A stretch of 64,000 nt of DNA from Desmodus rotundus (taxonomy: Eukaryota; Chordata; Mammalia; Chiroptera; Phyllostomidae): contig NC_071396.1 in assembly GCF_022682495.2 (NCBI RefSeq), forward strand, positions 17,419,735 to 17,483,734, written 5' to 3'. Within the stretch, counting starts at the first letter, position 1. Every line of letters begins with the position of its first letter. Positions 34,719 through 47,334 of this stretch are shown here, piece by piece. The translations under genes and the position numbers were made by a program. The notes beneath the pieces were generated by a model that did no database searches, had not been told where the DNA came from, and saw only the letters and a program-made list of their open reading frames with translations.

Positions 34719-35172
34719 TGTTGGATTGTCCAAAAAGTTCGTGTGGTTTTGTCTGTAAAAGAAAAGACATTTTTCATTTTCACAAATAACTTTATTGATT
34801 TGGATATTTTGAGTATGTCAACTACGTCCTTCATGGTATAATGTTGATTGTTCTCAACTAATGTCTTGATTTGCTTGCAATCAACTCCCACTGCTCTACC
34901 GAACCACTGAACAGTGTCCAGGCAGAAATCTCCAGCACAAAACTTCGCAAACCCCTTTTGACACATTCGATTGGTCACAGCACCTTCTCCATACACTGCA
35001 CGCATTTTATTCTTGCATTTCAGTTGCAATTTTACCTTTCTTGAAATGAAAAAACATAATATGCCCAAAATGTTGCTTTTCTTCCATCTTCAATATTAAA
35101 ATGGCTACAGAAAAATTCACCGATTTTGATTTTTTTTAATGTACGTTGATATGACTGATGTCACAATACTCC
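34719..35172 (-). mobile_element. Mariner-type DNA transposon, internal deletion derivative
   Basis: The left end carries a mariner terminal repeat, TGTTGGATTGTCCAAAAAG (34719 onward), preceded by TA (34717-34718). Reading on the minus strand from 35172, a mariner-like 5' leader leads into the transposase start at 35087 and about 95 codons of the DNA-binding domain (to about 34787). It then jumps to the 3' terminal repeat. The catalytic part is missing, and so is the terminal repeat expected beyond 35172. A cecropia/irritans-like mariner is likely; the subgroup is uncertain. Confidence 0.85.
34787..35087 (-). pseudogene. Mariner transposase N-terminal (helix-turn-helix) fragment
   Basis: The minus strand encodes the start of a mariner transposase, the enzyme that binds the terminal repeats and cuts out the element. 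The initiator is at 35087, and a frameshift follows after about a dozen codons. The frame then reads MRAVYGEGAVTNRMCQKGF and VENNQHYTMKDVVDILKIS, matching the paired helix-turn-helix region. The usual W in the QKWFxxFxxGDF motif has become G. Only about 95 of roughly 345 residues remain, and none of the acidic catalytic triad is present. The open frame continues into terminal-repeat sequence and then L1 sequence, giving a meaningless C-terminus. Confidence 0.85.
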
Positions 35173-35740
35173 TTACTCTCTACAGTGTCTTCCTAACCCA
35201 GAGACCAGAGTTCTCCCTGGGGCATATAATTACACGTTACTCTGTTGCCTGGAACCGTTCAGTCTTCCCATCTCACTGGGAACAGATGCCAAGCTTCACA
35301 GCCGCGCACCATGTTTTGCGGGGCCTGGTTTTCCCACCGGGGCCAGCTCGCTGCTTTCTCTTGGCCCACGCCACTCTGCTCCAGCGCTTCCCCTTGCTTG
35401 CTCTAGTTGGAACACCCTCTCCCCTGTTCCCGCTTCCTTCCTCTGCTCTTCCCCCACAGGGCCGCAGAGCGCCTTTCTTTGCCTCTCTGAAATCGTTTGG
35501 ACTCCGCTGCCTTGACTCGCACAACCGACCCCGCGGGACACTTCCTACGCACTGTCCCTGCGCCCACCCCAGGGCGCCCGTCCCCGCAGGAAATATTGCT
35601 CACAGTCTCACTGGCCTGTGCACAATACAGGGTCTAGGGAAGCAGGGTGTCTGTTTGTTTGCTTTGCTCAGAGTGAAAGTCCCAGGTCCTACAAAAGAGT
35701 TTAATACAAAATGTGATCTCGGTGTTTTTTGAATGTGAGT
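35173..35740. other. GC-rich unclassified block
   Basis: GC-rich relative to its surroundings, with a 197-codon frame at 35139-35732 (plus) and competing minus frames of 83, 81 and 66 codons. The frame starts inside the mariner and has no recognisable domain, so it is rejected as a gene. A TCTGTTGCCTGGAACCGTTC piece (35245) faintly resembles an L2-type LINE. Confidence 0.35.
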
Positions 35741-37934
35741 GAATGACTGGAACGCCGGTGAGATGACGTCCTTAAATTTAGGTGGAAAAAAGGAACCAAG
35801 AAAGAGCAAAGAGGGAAGAAAGTCCTAGAAGCCACGACTAGAAAGAGTGTCATGAACTTTTGGACTGGTCAAGAGGTGAAAATGTTACAAGTAGTAAAGA
35901 TTTGAGGCCAGATCATATTTTGAAATCAGGAGATTAATGACGATGAGAAAGAACCTGCCACAGAAGTGTGGGCGATTCGGCACTGATGAAGTCAAAGCAG
36001 CTTTATTTGACCTGATCCTGGAGTCTGAGCCAGCGAAAGGGATAGAGACGGAAAACGCTGCTATGTGGAATTAGAATTGAAAATAGATTGTTTTTAGGAT
36101 GTGGGAGACGTGAGCTGAAATGAAGGCTGAAAAGTAGGCGAGATGGGCTCTGGCTCAAGGTGATAAAGTGGAGTTTTCTGCTTTTATGGATCCATAATTC
36201 TAACTGCGGAGGAAAAGCCAGAAACGGCAGTAAAGAACAAAATATAATCAGAGTTATTACAGGGGTATTGGAGTTCAGCCAGAATAGATTATGGAAATGA
36301 AAAAGGTTTCCCAGAGGTTCTGACAGATGAGAGGGGCCTTGGAAAATACAACAAGCCATTCATAATACTTATACATTTATAGTTTTCACTTAAGAATCAA
36401 GTGTGGCTAAAAAATACAAGGGAAAGTTAACTTACGCTTTTCAAATTTGTAGATTAAGCGGCTATACAAAATATTAAAGTGCAAGGAAAAGGAAATTTTA
36501 TAGAAGCAAATTGTAAACCTTTGATCCTGGTAGTTTTAAGAGGCCCCAGAGGAAATATGCTACACAGAAGGAGCTCCCACGAAAAGAACAGAAAGCTCCA
36601 ACCTGAGCCAAGGGAAGGGTATTTTAAGGCAGTTATCACCATAGCCTAAACCTAAAGATAATTCTTTGCATCTTAGTAGGGAAATTTGGCTGCAGAAATG
36701 AGAGATTTGGGGGGTATATGTAGTCCTAACTCAACTATTTAAATTTATTTTTTTCTGGAGAGTGGTGTTGGGTCTTGAAATTTCTTAGTACCTATTTATT
36801 TGTAAAATTGGTGGGCCACTGTACTTGAAGGGTATGATGACAAATGATAAATACAGTTGAACTTGACTGTTGTTTGCTGTGCAAGTAACAGCCAGGAAGA
36901 TACTGCTGCTTCAGTGCCTGAGATAGCAGGGCATTGATCCGCGAGGAGTGACCGGCGGTGCCCTGAGTAAAGCCAGTCTGGTCGTGGGGAAGGTCGCTGC
37001 ATGGCTCCGCCCTCTGTCTTACGGGGCACACGCACCACGTCTGTGATCAGTACAGTGCTGGAAAGCTTTCTGAGGAGACCTGTGATGCATCTTTATGAGT
37101 AGAGGAGGAGCTGTTTGGCGTGCGCGCGTGGGAGTGTTACTCAGATTGTCAGATCAGTGTCTTGGGCACGTGAGTTCCTAATGACAACAAAGGGACAGAC
37201 AGCGTGAGCGCTGGCGAGGGGAAACATAATTTTCCAGTCAATTTCACATTTGCTTTTCATTTCCCAGCAGCCTGCTGCTTTAAGGCGCTTAGTGCTATGT
37301 AAAATAAGTTATGTAAGCAGTCGAATGGTGGGGGAAATTCTCTACCTATTTCTATAACACTCGGAACTTTGTATGAACACAGTGAAACAAAGTTTCTGGG
37401 CATGTGAAACTCCAGTAAGTTTCATTGTGTTGTCAGGTGTAAAGTAAACATTAAATTTTAAAGGAATGCTTCCTTGAAAATACATTTTTCATTGATAAAC
37501 AGAATGAAAAATTATGTAATACAGGTTATCCTCTCTCTCTCTTAGTGTGTGAGAAAAATGGAATGACCAGGTTTACAGTAATTGTCATTAAAAATGGAAC
37601 CATTTAAAATGGAAAATTTATCATTTTAAAAGAAATGAGTGATTTCTGAAAATTTTGCACTCATTTCAGTATTAAATATATATTTTAGGGACAGCTTTCC
37701 TGCTATTTCATTTTAAGCAAAAATAATTCACTACCTTCTCAATAATAACCTCTTTTTATAATGCCAAACTGTTCAGTCTGCTCTTTGATTAGAGGTTGGG
37801 GATGTGAACAAACCAGCTAACAGGAGAAAAAATTATGTAAACTCAGAGCTTAGACATTGGAAGCCCTTTGTTATTTTGAAGCTTTTTAATTGTCAATGAG
37901 TAAAAACACTAGTCCCAACACTGACCGCTGAGCC
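35741..37934. other. Unclassified, no supported gene
   Basis: About 2.2 kb of ordinary AT-leaning sequence. No repeat was recognised with confidence. A 118-codon minus frame (36003-36359) is not domain-bearing. 37250-37900 is AT-rich and repeat-poor. Confidence 0.35.
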
Positions 37935-38110
37935 ACTGAATTAATTCATTTCATCAGTGATCACCTATTGACATTCGGTAGGCACAGTGCCAGGCCCTAT
38001 GCGTGTTGAAGGGTTCCTGAAGGAAGTTCGCAGCCCAGTGGCACAGAGAGTAAGAAAAGAAATTCATCACAGCATGTGACTATGTGAGGCTGGCAGAGGA
38101 AGCTAACTCT
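37935..38110 (-). repeat. Ancient L2-type LINE 3' end, antisense
   Basis: ATTCATTTCATCAGTGATCACC, then GTAGGCACAGTGCCAGGCCC, is the antisense of the common old LINE 3' terminus (TGCCTGGCACATAGTAGG...AATAAATATTTG). Diverged and short. Confidence 0.45.
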
Positions 38111-38639
38111 GGTTACCTTGGTCAGAAATGGTACCAACGGGAAGAACACTCACGGCCATGAGCAACGAGGCTGGAGGACCCAATGGGACCGGGGTGGTGG
38201 GGGTGGAGACGGAGTTGGGTGAAGCTGCTGGCACCGTCACCACTCCCTAAGTGCTGCACATGTTGGATGCTTACGGGCACCCTCCTGTGACTGTGGACGG
38301 TTTCCCATCAGCCCCTGCAACTCTGTGTCACTCCCTGACTCAGACTCGAGGTGACAGACCTGGCTGAACTTAAGGGCTGCAGCCCTGGCCTCGCTGTCAA
38401 AGGGAAAGCAGAGAGCATTTGCCCCCCGTGGTCCACAGTCCATCCAAGGCCAAGGCTCCCACCACAAGGGGCAAGAGGAGGGAGCCTGGCACCCTGGGGA
38501 GCAGTTGAGCCTTGGGTGGTTCATGCCAGGCTAAGGTAAGCCCAGCTTGACTCCATATAAATTTGATAACAAAGGGAGCAAACAGATTTTCCAGCACCTG
38601 CTTCAGCCCCTTTCCCGTCTGCTCACCCTCTGTTTATCC
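38111..38639. other. Unclassified, no supported gene
   Basis: GC-moderate sequence. Overlapping short frames on both strands (95 and 66 minus, 62 plus) are not gene-like. Confidence 0.35.
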
Positions 38640-39600
38640 ATGGAACTGCTAGTCGTGATTTCTTCTGTTCATCTCGCGTTCCTTTTTCTACATGCAAATA
38701 AATACGGAGATGGTGTTGTTCCCTCCCATTGACACGTAAGAAAACACATGAAACCACTGTTGTGCATCTCGCTTTTTATGTTTAGTACATCTTGGAACTC
38801 TTTCTCTACTAGGAAATATTTTCCACCTATCTTTCTACAGGTCTGTCCATTATGTATGGATTGTTACAATTTCTCTTTAGCTTAAATTGCTTAAAATTTA
38901 AATAAACTGAATTGAATTATTTTAATTTAAACTATCATAATTAAAGTGCATCAATAACACCTTACTGATGTATATTTAAGTTCTTCCTTCAATCTTTGCC
39001 AACAGAAACAATTTTTGCAATGAATAATCAAAGATCATCTTGCTAGTGTGGGTACATATACATGTAAGGAAAATTCCCATATGTGAAATTTTCAGAAGTA
39101 TATGTGTCTGCTATTTTGAAAAATATTGACAAAATTTTCTCCATTAGGGCTGACTTTTTCCACCCACAAGCAGCATACAAAAGTGCACAATTCATCACGG
39201 CCTCTCCAAAACAGAACATGACGTTGAACTTTTGTATTGTTGTCCATCTTCCAGACTGCAGATTTTTCCCTTGCCACTTTTTTTTTTACATGTGTTTATC
39301 AAGTTTTTCAACTTTTAAGCGTGGCTTTCACGGTTTTGTTGTTGCCGTTGGTTAATGTGTCAAATGTATCTTTCCTGGCTGCTCCAGGCGATGCCGCATA
39401 GTCAGAAAGGCTCCCACGGCACAGCTGCGGTGGGCTCTCCCAAACCACCTTCCAGAGCTCGTGTGCTGCTGTTGGATGTTTGGGTCTTGGGTCCATTTGG
39501 AAATAATTTAGTGCAAAGTGTATGACCGAGCTCCAAATCCATCTTCCCACCTAGGCACCTGGTCACCCGTTTATTTAAGTCTGAGCTCGGGTCACTTTCA
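38640..39600 (-). repeat. Ancient L1 (L1M-type) ORF2 fragment, antisense
   Basis: Antisense old L1: TCTGTCCATTATGTATGGATTG (38842), TTGCAATGAATAATCAAAG (39015), GGTACATATACATGTAAGG (39051) and, near 39490, GGGTCCATTTGGAAATAATTTAGTGC. The last corresponds to the ORF2 region that usually reads GATCCATCTGGAATTGATTTT. Order agrees with one fragmented copy. Strongly diverged, with no coding potential. Confidence 0.65.
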
Positions 39601-40724
39601 TCCTCCCCTAAAATACTGACATATTTCTAGGTTTCTAATCATATTACCTTAGCACATTTTCCTAACTTCCTGAAAAAACAATGATTTTATCTACCAGCCT
39701 GATGGTTTACTTTTTAGAATATAAAGAAAGACTTGATGCAAATTGTTACACTCGGTTTAATTTTAACCACTGAACAATAGCTGGTAACATGAAAGTACAA
39801 GCAGGCCTGGGAGGAAGGCAGAGAGAAAACTTCTTTTTTGCCAAAAATGTCTCCCCTACCAGCTTTTTCATAATTTTTGAAATTATCACACAACATATAA
39901 TGGTTACAGTGTCGATGGCTCCTTTTCAAATGCAAATATTAAACTGCTTAAAAATATTTTAACAAAATAAAATTTAGTTAGAGGTAAACCCTTAGACAAA
40001 GCAGTCAAAATCCAGGGTAGGTGACGTTATGTCAGAGACAATGGGGAATCTTCATGAAGTCTTTCGCATTCAGAGATTTTCCAACTGTCTGTTCCCTGGC
40101 CGTTTGTTTCCATGAGACCACAGTAGACCAATCCCACAGTCAGCAGCCTGTCAAGTACTCTTGTCGGGAGTTCAGTAGAAGTTCAATATGTGCTTTTAAA
40201 ATGAGGGGTTTTTCTCCCCCAGACTAAGGACTGATGTTACTGCTCCCAGGAAGCAGGATCGCTTGGGGCCTTTACTGTCTTGACGTGTTATAGACGTCAC
40301 CTGATCTTCACGCAAAGACTCAGAAACACTCTCTGCAGCAGGGGCACAAGTCGGCGCTTCTGATGGCAAACCGGGAGCACCTGGAAGGTGGCTGTGACAG
40401 GGACTTCCAGACGCGCTGGGATAATGCGTCTGCAGCCCAGGCTGGCCGGGAGGCAGAGACAGCTGCTCTGGGGCCCCAGTTCATGTGCTCATTGGCCATT
40501 TGTTATGACATGAACAGGATCCGAATCCTTAAGAGAGAAGCGAAAGGGTGTCCTTAAGATAGATTTTTTTCTCTTTTATCTCCCCCCCACCACCACTTAC
40601 TGTATATTACTAGTGCTTCCTGCACATTTTCATTGTTATAATTTATACAATAGTCTAGGTTCACTTTGCTTTAACATTAACTTTATTAATGTGTAATGCC
40701 ATAAAATAAAAGGCCCCCATTTTA
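39601..40724. other. Unclassified, no supported gene
   Basis: Mixed sequence between two L1 fragments, with no recognised gene or repeat. Short open frames only (73 minus, 68 and 64 plus). Confidence 0.35.
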
Positions 40725-42190
40725 AGAGCACATTTCAGTGAGTTTTGACAAATATATACACCATACAATATACAACACGTGCATACTCAAAGTCAAGAAA
40801 GAAAATATTTCCTTCACCCCCAAAGTAGCCACCTGCCCTTCAGGTCCTTGGCAGCGGGGTTCACACTGCCCTGCAGCCCGGGCCTCAGGCAACCACTGTG
40901 GCTTTCTGGGGCACAGATCAGCTTTGCTTCTCTGGAATTACGTGTTGATGGAAACATCCAGTATGCACGTTTCTGAGATCCTATTTTCTCTCTCAAAAAA
41001 TACTTTTTCAGATTCATCCGTGTGACTCATCATCAATTCCAAGATCTTGTGAAGTGCTTAGTTATATCTCTTGCATATTTAAATACAGTTGCTGTCTTAT
41101 TAAGTTGTAGACATTATCTATTCCGGACATCAGTCCTTCATCAGATGCATGCACTGGAATATGAGCCTTTCCTGAAGTTGTAGCGTGCCTTTTCACCAGA
41201 AACCAGAAGTTTTTCTTACATTTTTATCTCTGATGAGGTCCCATTTATCATTCCTTTTTCTGTCTCAACTAAGATTGCTCTGTCTAAATAAAACCACCAA
41301 CAACAAAAAATATTTTCTGCAGTGTTTTCTTCCAGTATTTTTATAGTTACAGATTTTAGGATTAATATTTCATTTTAATTCATTTTTCTTCATGATGTAA
41401 GGAAAATAGTGTAGTTTGTTTTTTTCTAGTTATCCTGGCAAAATTTGTTGCAAAGGTTTTAATTTTTCCATTGAATTACCTGGTACATTTGTTAAACAAA
41501 ATCAGTTGTCTAGGTATGTACAAGTTACTTTCTGGATCCTTTCCGCTCCATTCATCTGTACGTCCCCCACCACCTTCATTGCTGCAGCCTGTTAATAAAT
41601 CTTGAGTTAAAGTTTTATGAGCAAATATGTCTTCATATGTCCAACTTCGGCAAAATGGTTCTGGCTATTCAAGTCCACTGCATCCCTTCATACCCATAAA
41701 CATCAACTCATACTTTCTACAAGTAAATCCTGCTGGGGTTCTGATGGGATTGCACTGAGTCTGTGCACCGATGTAGGCGCAGTTGATGTGCTCACAGTGT
41801 CCAAACCAGGAATGTGGTGAGTAGCTGCGCTGTGTAAGTCTTTAACTTCTCTCAGCAGTGTTGCGTGGTGTGCAGGCTCTGTGCGTCTTTTGTTAAATTT
41901 ACTGATAGGTATTTCATGGGGTACGTTTAATTATTTTAGAATTATCTAACTTTAAATTTAATTTCAAGGTATTTATGCCTATTCTGGAGATACAAAGTTA
42001 ATTTAGCTTGACCTTGCCAAATTAATGTATCAATATTGATAGGTTTTAATAAGTTCCATAACGTGCCCTCTGTGGACAATGGCAGCTTTGCAGGCGCCTT
42101 TCCACACTGCGCGGCGCTCATGCTCTTTAACCATCTCTTAGGTCCCCATGTGTTATTTATTTTAGCTTCTGTCTTAATTAAAACATTTTT
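40725..42190 (-). repeat. Ancient L1 fragment (3' UTR through ORF2), antisense
   Basis: Begins with antisense L1 3' untranslated sequence (CAGTGAGTTTTGACAAATATATACACC-like, 40736). It then follows ORF2 backwards: TCATCCGTGTGACTCATC (41013), CAGTCCTTCATCAGATGC (41130) and CCATTTATCATTCC (41239). Next come TTCTGGCTATTCAAGTCC (41661), CTGCTGGGGTTCTGATGGG (41731) and TCTTTTGTTAAATTTACTGATAGG (41886). About 1.5 kb, colinear and decayed. Confidence 0.75.
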
Positions 42191-42194
42191 TAAT

Positions 42195-42960
42195 TTTTTC
42201 CCTAACAACTTGAGTAAAATATAATTGACTAAAACACTTTACACATAATTAAATGATACAAGGTGATAGTTTTGGGCAAACGTTTACCTGCGAAATCATT
42301 GTCACGAATGAGGTAGATGACACACCCATGACCCCCAAAAGCTTCCTGTTGCCCTTTGAAATCCTTCCAAGCCCGTCTCACTCCCCCACTACCACTTGCT
42401 TTCTATGGCTACAGATTAATTAGCATTTTCTCTAATTTTATATTAATAGAATTATACAGTACACTCTGATTTTCATCTGACTACTTGCTCAGCATAATTG
42501 TTCTGAGATTCGACCGTGTGTATTCTGTCAGCAGCTTGGTCTCTGTGTTGCTGAGGAATGTTTCACTGCGCGGCTCTTCCGCCGGGGGCGCACCACTCAC
42601 TGTGCTGGGTGTCGGGGTGTCCCAGGGTTTGCCTGTGAGCACAGAGCTGCTGCGAGCGTTCCTATACATGTCTCCCTGAAGTCTCCTCTCCTGCGCACGT
42701 ATGCACTCAGTAGTAGAACGACTAGGTCAAATGGAAGATGTGAATTTCCAAACTATGGTCCAAATTCGCACCTCTTTACATTCCAGTAGTATACGAGAGT
42801 TCAAGTTACACCAGTTGTATGCCAATATTCGGTGTGGTTAGTCTTTTAAATTTTAGATATCCTAATTGTGTGTATGTATGATGTACCTCATTATAGTTTG
42901 AATTTACATTTCCCTAATGACTAGTGATGTTGATTGATATCTTTTATATGCTTATGTATG
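42195..42960 (-). repeat. Second ancient L1 3' fragment, antisense
   Basis: Starts again with antisense L1 3' untranslated sequence (TAAAATATAATTGAC, 42215; GACACACCCATGACCCCCAAAAGC, 42320). It then reads TTCTATGGCTACAGATTAATTAGC, GCATAATTGTTCTGAGATTCG and ACATTTCCCTAATGACTAGTG near 42907. Because it repeats the start of the 40725 copy, it is a separate element in the same orientation. Confidence 0.75.
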
Positions 42961-43990
42961 ACATCAAATCATAATAAATTAGTAAAAATGACATATTTCT
43001 ACGAAAAAACAAGGTGACAGGAAAGCATACAACTACTATGCTTTGACCATTATGAGAGGGATAATGGTCTATGAATCACAGTTGCAGTGTCTTGGCACTA
43101 GTAAGTTTGAGCTGATATTTTCACTGTCTCAAGCTCAAAATATATTTAGATGTGAAAAACTGAGAATGCCATGTATTTTAAATACTTTTCACTAAAATAG
43201 TTATTTCTGAATATTTCTCTAGTTTTTCAGTTTACCCACCCATCCCCCTGTAATACAGTTTTTAAAAAGTCAAAAGACCATAAATAAAAACAATATTAGA
43301 CGTGGACTTTAAAAATCTTATGTGTACTATTCTTCTGATACTATTGCTGATATGACTCCTATGTGCTATAACGTGCTTAGCTCATTTCTAGTCAGTGGTG
43401 ACTGATTTCTGGTATTTTATCTGATCCTTCCATGACAATGGCAAATTAAATGTAATAGTGCTGTCAAAACTACTGTACCGTTGTAGGAGTTTTGCCTAGG
43501 AGCTGTCTTTACAGGAATTCAAGCCACAGACTTAAGTCTGTTGAAGACAATTTCTAACTGAGTTGACTTATATTGGTCCAGTTTCTATACTTGGTTGGAA
43601 ATATGTTTTAATGCTGAATATTGATCGATTTTGGGCTCATTTGGCCTGGGTTTGAATTTGAGGTCTGATGTTTATGAAGCATATAATTTCAGTTAAGTAA
43701 TTCAACATCACTTCAGCTCAGTTTTATAATTTATAAAATTGGATTAAAATCTTTTTGACATGTCAAAAATAATAAATATACATTTGCAGGCATAGAAGTA
43801 ACAAAAATATTTTAATTGACACACGGTTTTCATTTTCCGTCCCATCCCAGCCGTGGTGGTGCAGCAGTGACGCAGGTGTGAATCCCACATGGCTCTCACC
43901 TTTAAGGTGTTTGTGTCACAGTCAAGAAGAGAAGCTGAAGGAAATGAGATCAGTAGAAATATTGAAAGATAAAGGAGTTAAACAGGGACC
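42961..43990. other. AT-rich sequence with a MIR relic
   Basis: Mostly unclassified AT-rich DNA. 43640-43760 looks like a diverged MIR, annotated separately. Confidence 0.4.
43640..43762 (+). repeat. MIR SINE fragment
   Basis: CCTGGGTTTGAATTTGAGG, followed by TTCAGTTAAGTAATTCAAC and CAGCTCAGTTTTATAATTTATAAAATTGG, follows the MIR order (CTGGGTTCGAATCC, AGTTACTTAACCTC, CTCAGTTTCCTCATCTGTAAAATGG). Confidence 0.45.
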
Positions 43991-44770
43991 TGAGGAAAGA
44001 TGATAATAAGGCAATACATGTTCCATAGGCGAAAGCCAGTAATTAAGAAAAAATAAAATGAAAGTTCTGTATCATGGGCTAAAGTTTGGGAAGTGGTGGG
44101 AGAGAATGTACAAGATGCACCTAGAAGGCGGGTGGGAGGCAGCTCAGAGATGTGTGAGCTTAACGAGGTTGGGGTTCATCTAAATATAGTGGGGTAATTA
44201 GGCTGACTGTTACTGAATTGCTATCCTTGTAGATCAAATACCTGTTTGGCCCAAACTTGGTAAATAATAATAAAACATAAAATGAGGTTAATGGTAGTAT
44301 CTCACATGTAAAAATATAGATTTGCATGATCCAGTACATTTAACATGTGGAACCCATGTCACGGTGCATACGTGTTAGCTCTATTTGGACAAGCCTAGCG
44401 GCAGCCATGATGGAGAAAAGATGACAGATAAGAGACTATGTTTAGAAAATGTAAGATTATTTGGAAGTTGATTGGTTATAAAGGAGGTAGGGTGAGTCTG
44501 GATTTTAAGAACGACCTTCAGATTTCTGGCTTGATGCCGATTATTGCGCTACTTTTGCCAACTTGAACAGTATGGAGATACAGGTGGGGGAGCTCAGTTT
44601 GGGACCAGAGGAGCTGGGAACGGCAATGGGCTGTGATCATAAAGGTGTCTGGCAATGAGACAGATGCATAACTAGCTGGCGGTGAAGGCTGTCAGGAAAC
44701 ATCCATGTAAGAGTTGGCAAGTGGGTAATAACTGAAGGGGAGGGAAAGGAGTTGAGGATCCCAGGGGGAG
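43991..44770 (-). repeat. Possible ancient L2-type LINE, antisense
   Basis: Parts such as GATTTCTGGCTTGATGCC (44521), GGAGATACAGGTGGGGGAGC and ATCCATGTAAGAGTTGGC resemble the same antisense old LINE seen at 185-960. Similarity is patchy, so this is a weak call. Confidence 0.3.
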
Positions 44771-47142
44771 TATGCAGTGGGGGAAGTGAGCTACACCCAC
44801 TTTTAAAGGGTGGGCAGGAGGGTGGAGGCGCAGAGCAAGAGACCAAACAGGAGCACCTGAGAACAAGAGCATGTGCTGTCTCGGAAGTCCAAGGTGGAAA
44901 GTACTTTGAGCAGGAGTCACCCAGCGTGGGAAGCCGGCCGATGCAGTGGGGTCAGGTCCTGCTCCCACAGGAAGGCTCTGCTCCCCACGTTTCCTCCACA
45001 CGCATTTTGTGGTCCTGGTGAGTTTCTGCCAGGAAGGTGCTTCAGGTGTCCCCCAGAAGCAGCACGGCGGCAAATATCGAGGAAAGACTGTTACATCCCT
45101 TGATGAGAGCCGAGAGAGACGGTTCCAATACATCCCAGATCAGACGTGCTCGTGTGGCTGTTTTCATCCTGTGCCGATGGCAGTAGTGACTAAGGTAAAA
45201 GTGTGAGAAAAGGCAGGAAGTTTGACAATGAAAATGCCATAATTTGAAAACGTGTTTCAAAGTCATTGACATTCATTGAAAATGAAAAGAATGTTAATCT
45301 TTTCATTCATAACCAAGCAAAATAAATGACATGTGGTTAAACATGGAAGGAGCTGTGAGCGCCCCAGACTACGATGGAGCAGAAGGGCCTTGCACCAGAT
45401 GCTGCCACCTCACTCGCCAGCGGCGCCTTTGAACAAGAGCACCGACCCCACACAGCGCTGGCCGGTACCATGCTTGCCACATGCTACCACATAATCGGCA
45501 GGTTATTTTGGAGAGTCTGTTATCCCTAAGCATATCAATGAAAGAATAATTGACAAACTATTTGCAGTTTCAGAAGTGATGCTACCTCGGAAGATATTTA
45601 TAGTCGAGTTATAAAAACGTCAGGGCATGAAACAGCAAGATAAATATATTTCAAATACTTCTGATACAGCACTCTAAAATTAAGTATAACATAATAGAAA
45701 ATTTGCACTGAGGGAAGTTTATATCGCAAATGGATTTACACACTAATCTAAATACTAATGTTTAAATGTTACTTATGTTTATGGGGAGAGAGGATTGAAG
45801 GAGAGGACCGCTAGTTATTATATAGCTATATAGCATTCCACTGTCGCCTAAAAATAGAGCATCAGGGTTACTGTCCTCTTCTCCGAGAAAATGGTACAAA
45901 ATAGCATGTTATCATCAGTAAATGCGGGTGAGGTGGAGAGGGTTTCCTGCAGAGTCAGCCGTTCCATTATTGACCAGTGAAAAATCGATGTCCCTGTTAA
46001 ATGGGCTGCCCGAGCACGTACGTCTCCCCGACGTCTTTAAAGAGGTGGGGGAAGAACAGGAGGAAGTTTGGGCCATCGGTTGTGAGCAAGGAGCATAATA
46101 TAGAGCAGTGAGTTCAGTGAATAAAAACTACTACAGACTCACAGTTTATCAGGAGGTTAACTGGAAAAAGAAGAAAATAAATCACTAGCATAGAAAAGGA
46201 GATTAAAGGCGGAAGTTAACAAAGTAACTAAAATGCTAACGAAGTGCAGAACAGAAGAAAGAGGAAAAAGGTTACCCTACTCACCTGGAGACAGAGAATT
46301 ATGAACTTAGAAATAACCACCAGAACTGATGAAATGGACATTTCTGAAAAGGAACTCGTATGGTTCATTCAAATATCTAATATAAAAACACCACATAGAA
46401 ATAGGATTCAAGTAATTCTGAGCATTTTGGAGATTTGGAGGTCTACAGCTTTATTGAAATGAGAATAATTTGGTGTGGGATTTTTAAGTATTATATTAAT
46501 TCATAGTTTTAAGTCTTCTTACGCACAGAGATGTGAATTATCACTAATATTAGTGATGTTTCCTAATTCACAGATCCCTACTATTGCTTTAGTTAAATTC
46601 ATATTGCAAGTATACCAGTGACATTTTCCCTCTGAGGTCCGGCTGTACATTTTTTAAACAAATAAGGTGGACGTCACCTCAACGTTGTGTAATGCTAAGG
46701 TGAAACCCATACCTCAGGATGAGGCTACATCATCACTAAGAAAATAAATTACCGTAAAATAAATCCAACAAACAGCAGCCCTCTCTGACGGGCTTTAGTA
46801 TGAAGCCCCATTCTCTAGCTCCCATTTAGTCAGGAAGAACAATATCACTTGTTTTTTCACTGCTCTTGAGCTTCATTTTAAAGTAACCTTCAGCACTTAC
46901 CTAAATGACCTTACTACCTGCTCAAAACTTAATTTCTCCAAAATGTATTCCTTGGAAAATCTATGGTTATAATTGAAAACTTGGGTTTTTATTGACTCTC
47001 TCAATAAAATAGCAAATAGGTCTCTCAAACCGAATAAGAAGTATATTACTTCTGACATTTGTTTTATGAATTTTCGAGAAGATATACAGAAACTTGAAAT
47101 AATAATCCAATTTAGAAAATGTATAAAGAAATTTGCACACTG
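44771..47142. other. Unclassified, no supported gene
   Basis: About 2.4 kb with no confident repeat or gene. A 153-codon minus frame (44672-45133) overlaps several plus frames in a GC-rich patch and has no recognised domain. An 18-bp perfect palindrome lies at 46540-46557. Confidence 0.35.
46540..46557. repeat. 18-bp perfect palindrome
   Basis: ATCACTAATATTAGTGAT is its own reverse complement. One such site in 64 kb is not far from chance expectation. Confidence 0.6.
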
Positions 47143-47329
47143 GCACTGGGCCAGTAGCTCATTTGGTTGGAGCATCGTCCCGGTGTGCCAAGGTTGCAGG
47201 TTCAATCCCTGATCCGGACACATACAAGAATCAACCAATGAATGCACAAATGAGCGGAACAATGAAACAGTGTTTTCCTATCTCCCACCTTTCCTCTCTC
47301 TCTAAAAAGTCAATTAAAAAAAGACATGG
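47143..47329 (+). mobile_element. Ves-type SINE, older subtype
   Basis: Reads GGGCCAGTAGCTCATTTGGTTGGAGCATCGTCC-like head, B box GGTTCAATCCC, then ATCAACCAATGAATGC, GAACAATGAAACAGTG and a CT-rich, A-rich end. It is flanked by GCACACTG at 47135-47142 and 47330-47337, an exact 8-bp target duplication. The head differs from the CCTGGCTGGTG type, so it belongs to another Ves subfamily. Confidence 0.85.
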
Positions 47330-47334
47330 GCACA

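Noticed and set aside
34604..35068. Intact domesticated mariner protein of 154 residues
   Set aside because: Only about 90 residues are transposase-like. The true start is frameshifted, the catalytic domain is absent, and the C-terminus is translated terminal repeat and L1.
35139..35732. 197-codon plus-strand open frame as a gene
   Set aside because: It begins inside mariner leader sequence and continues through a GC-rich block with three overlapping minus frames. No domain found.
46540..46557. Operator or transposon target palindrome
   Set aside because: One 18-bp palindrome in 64 kb is close to chance, and no flanking structure supports a function.
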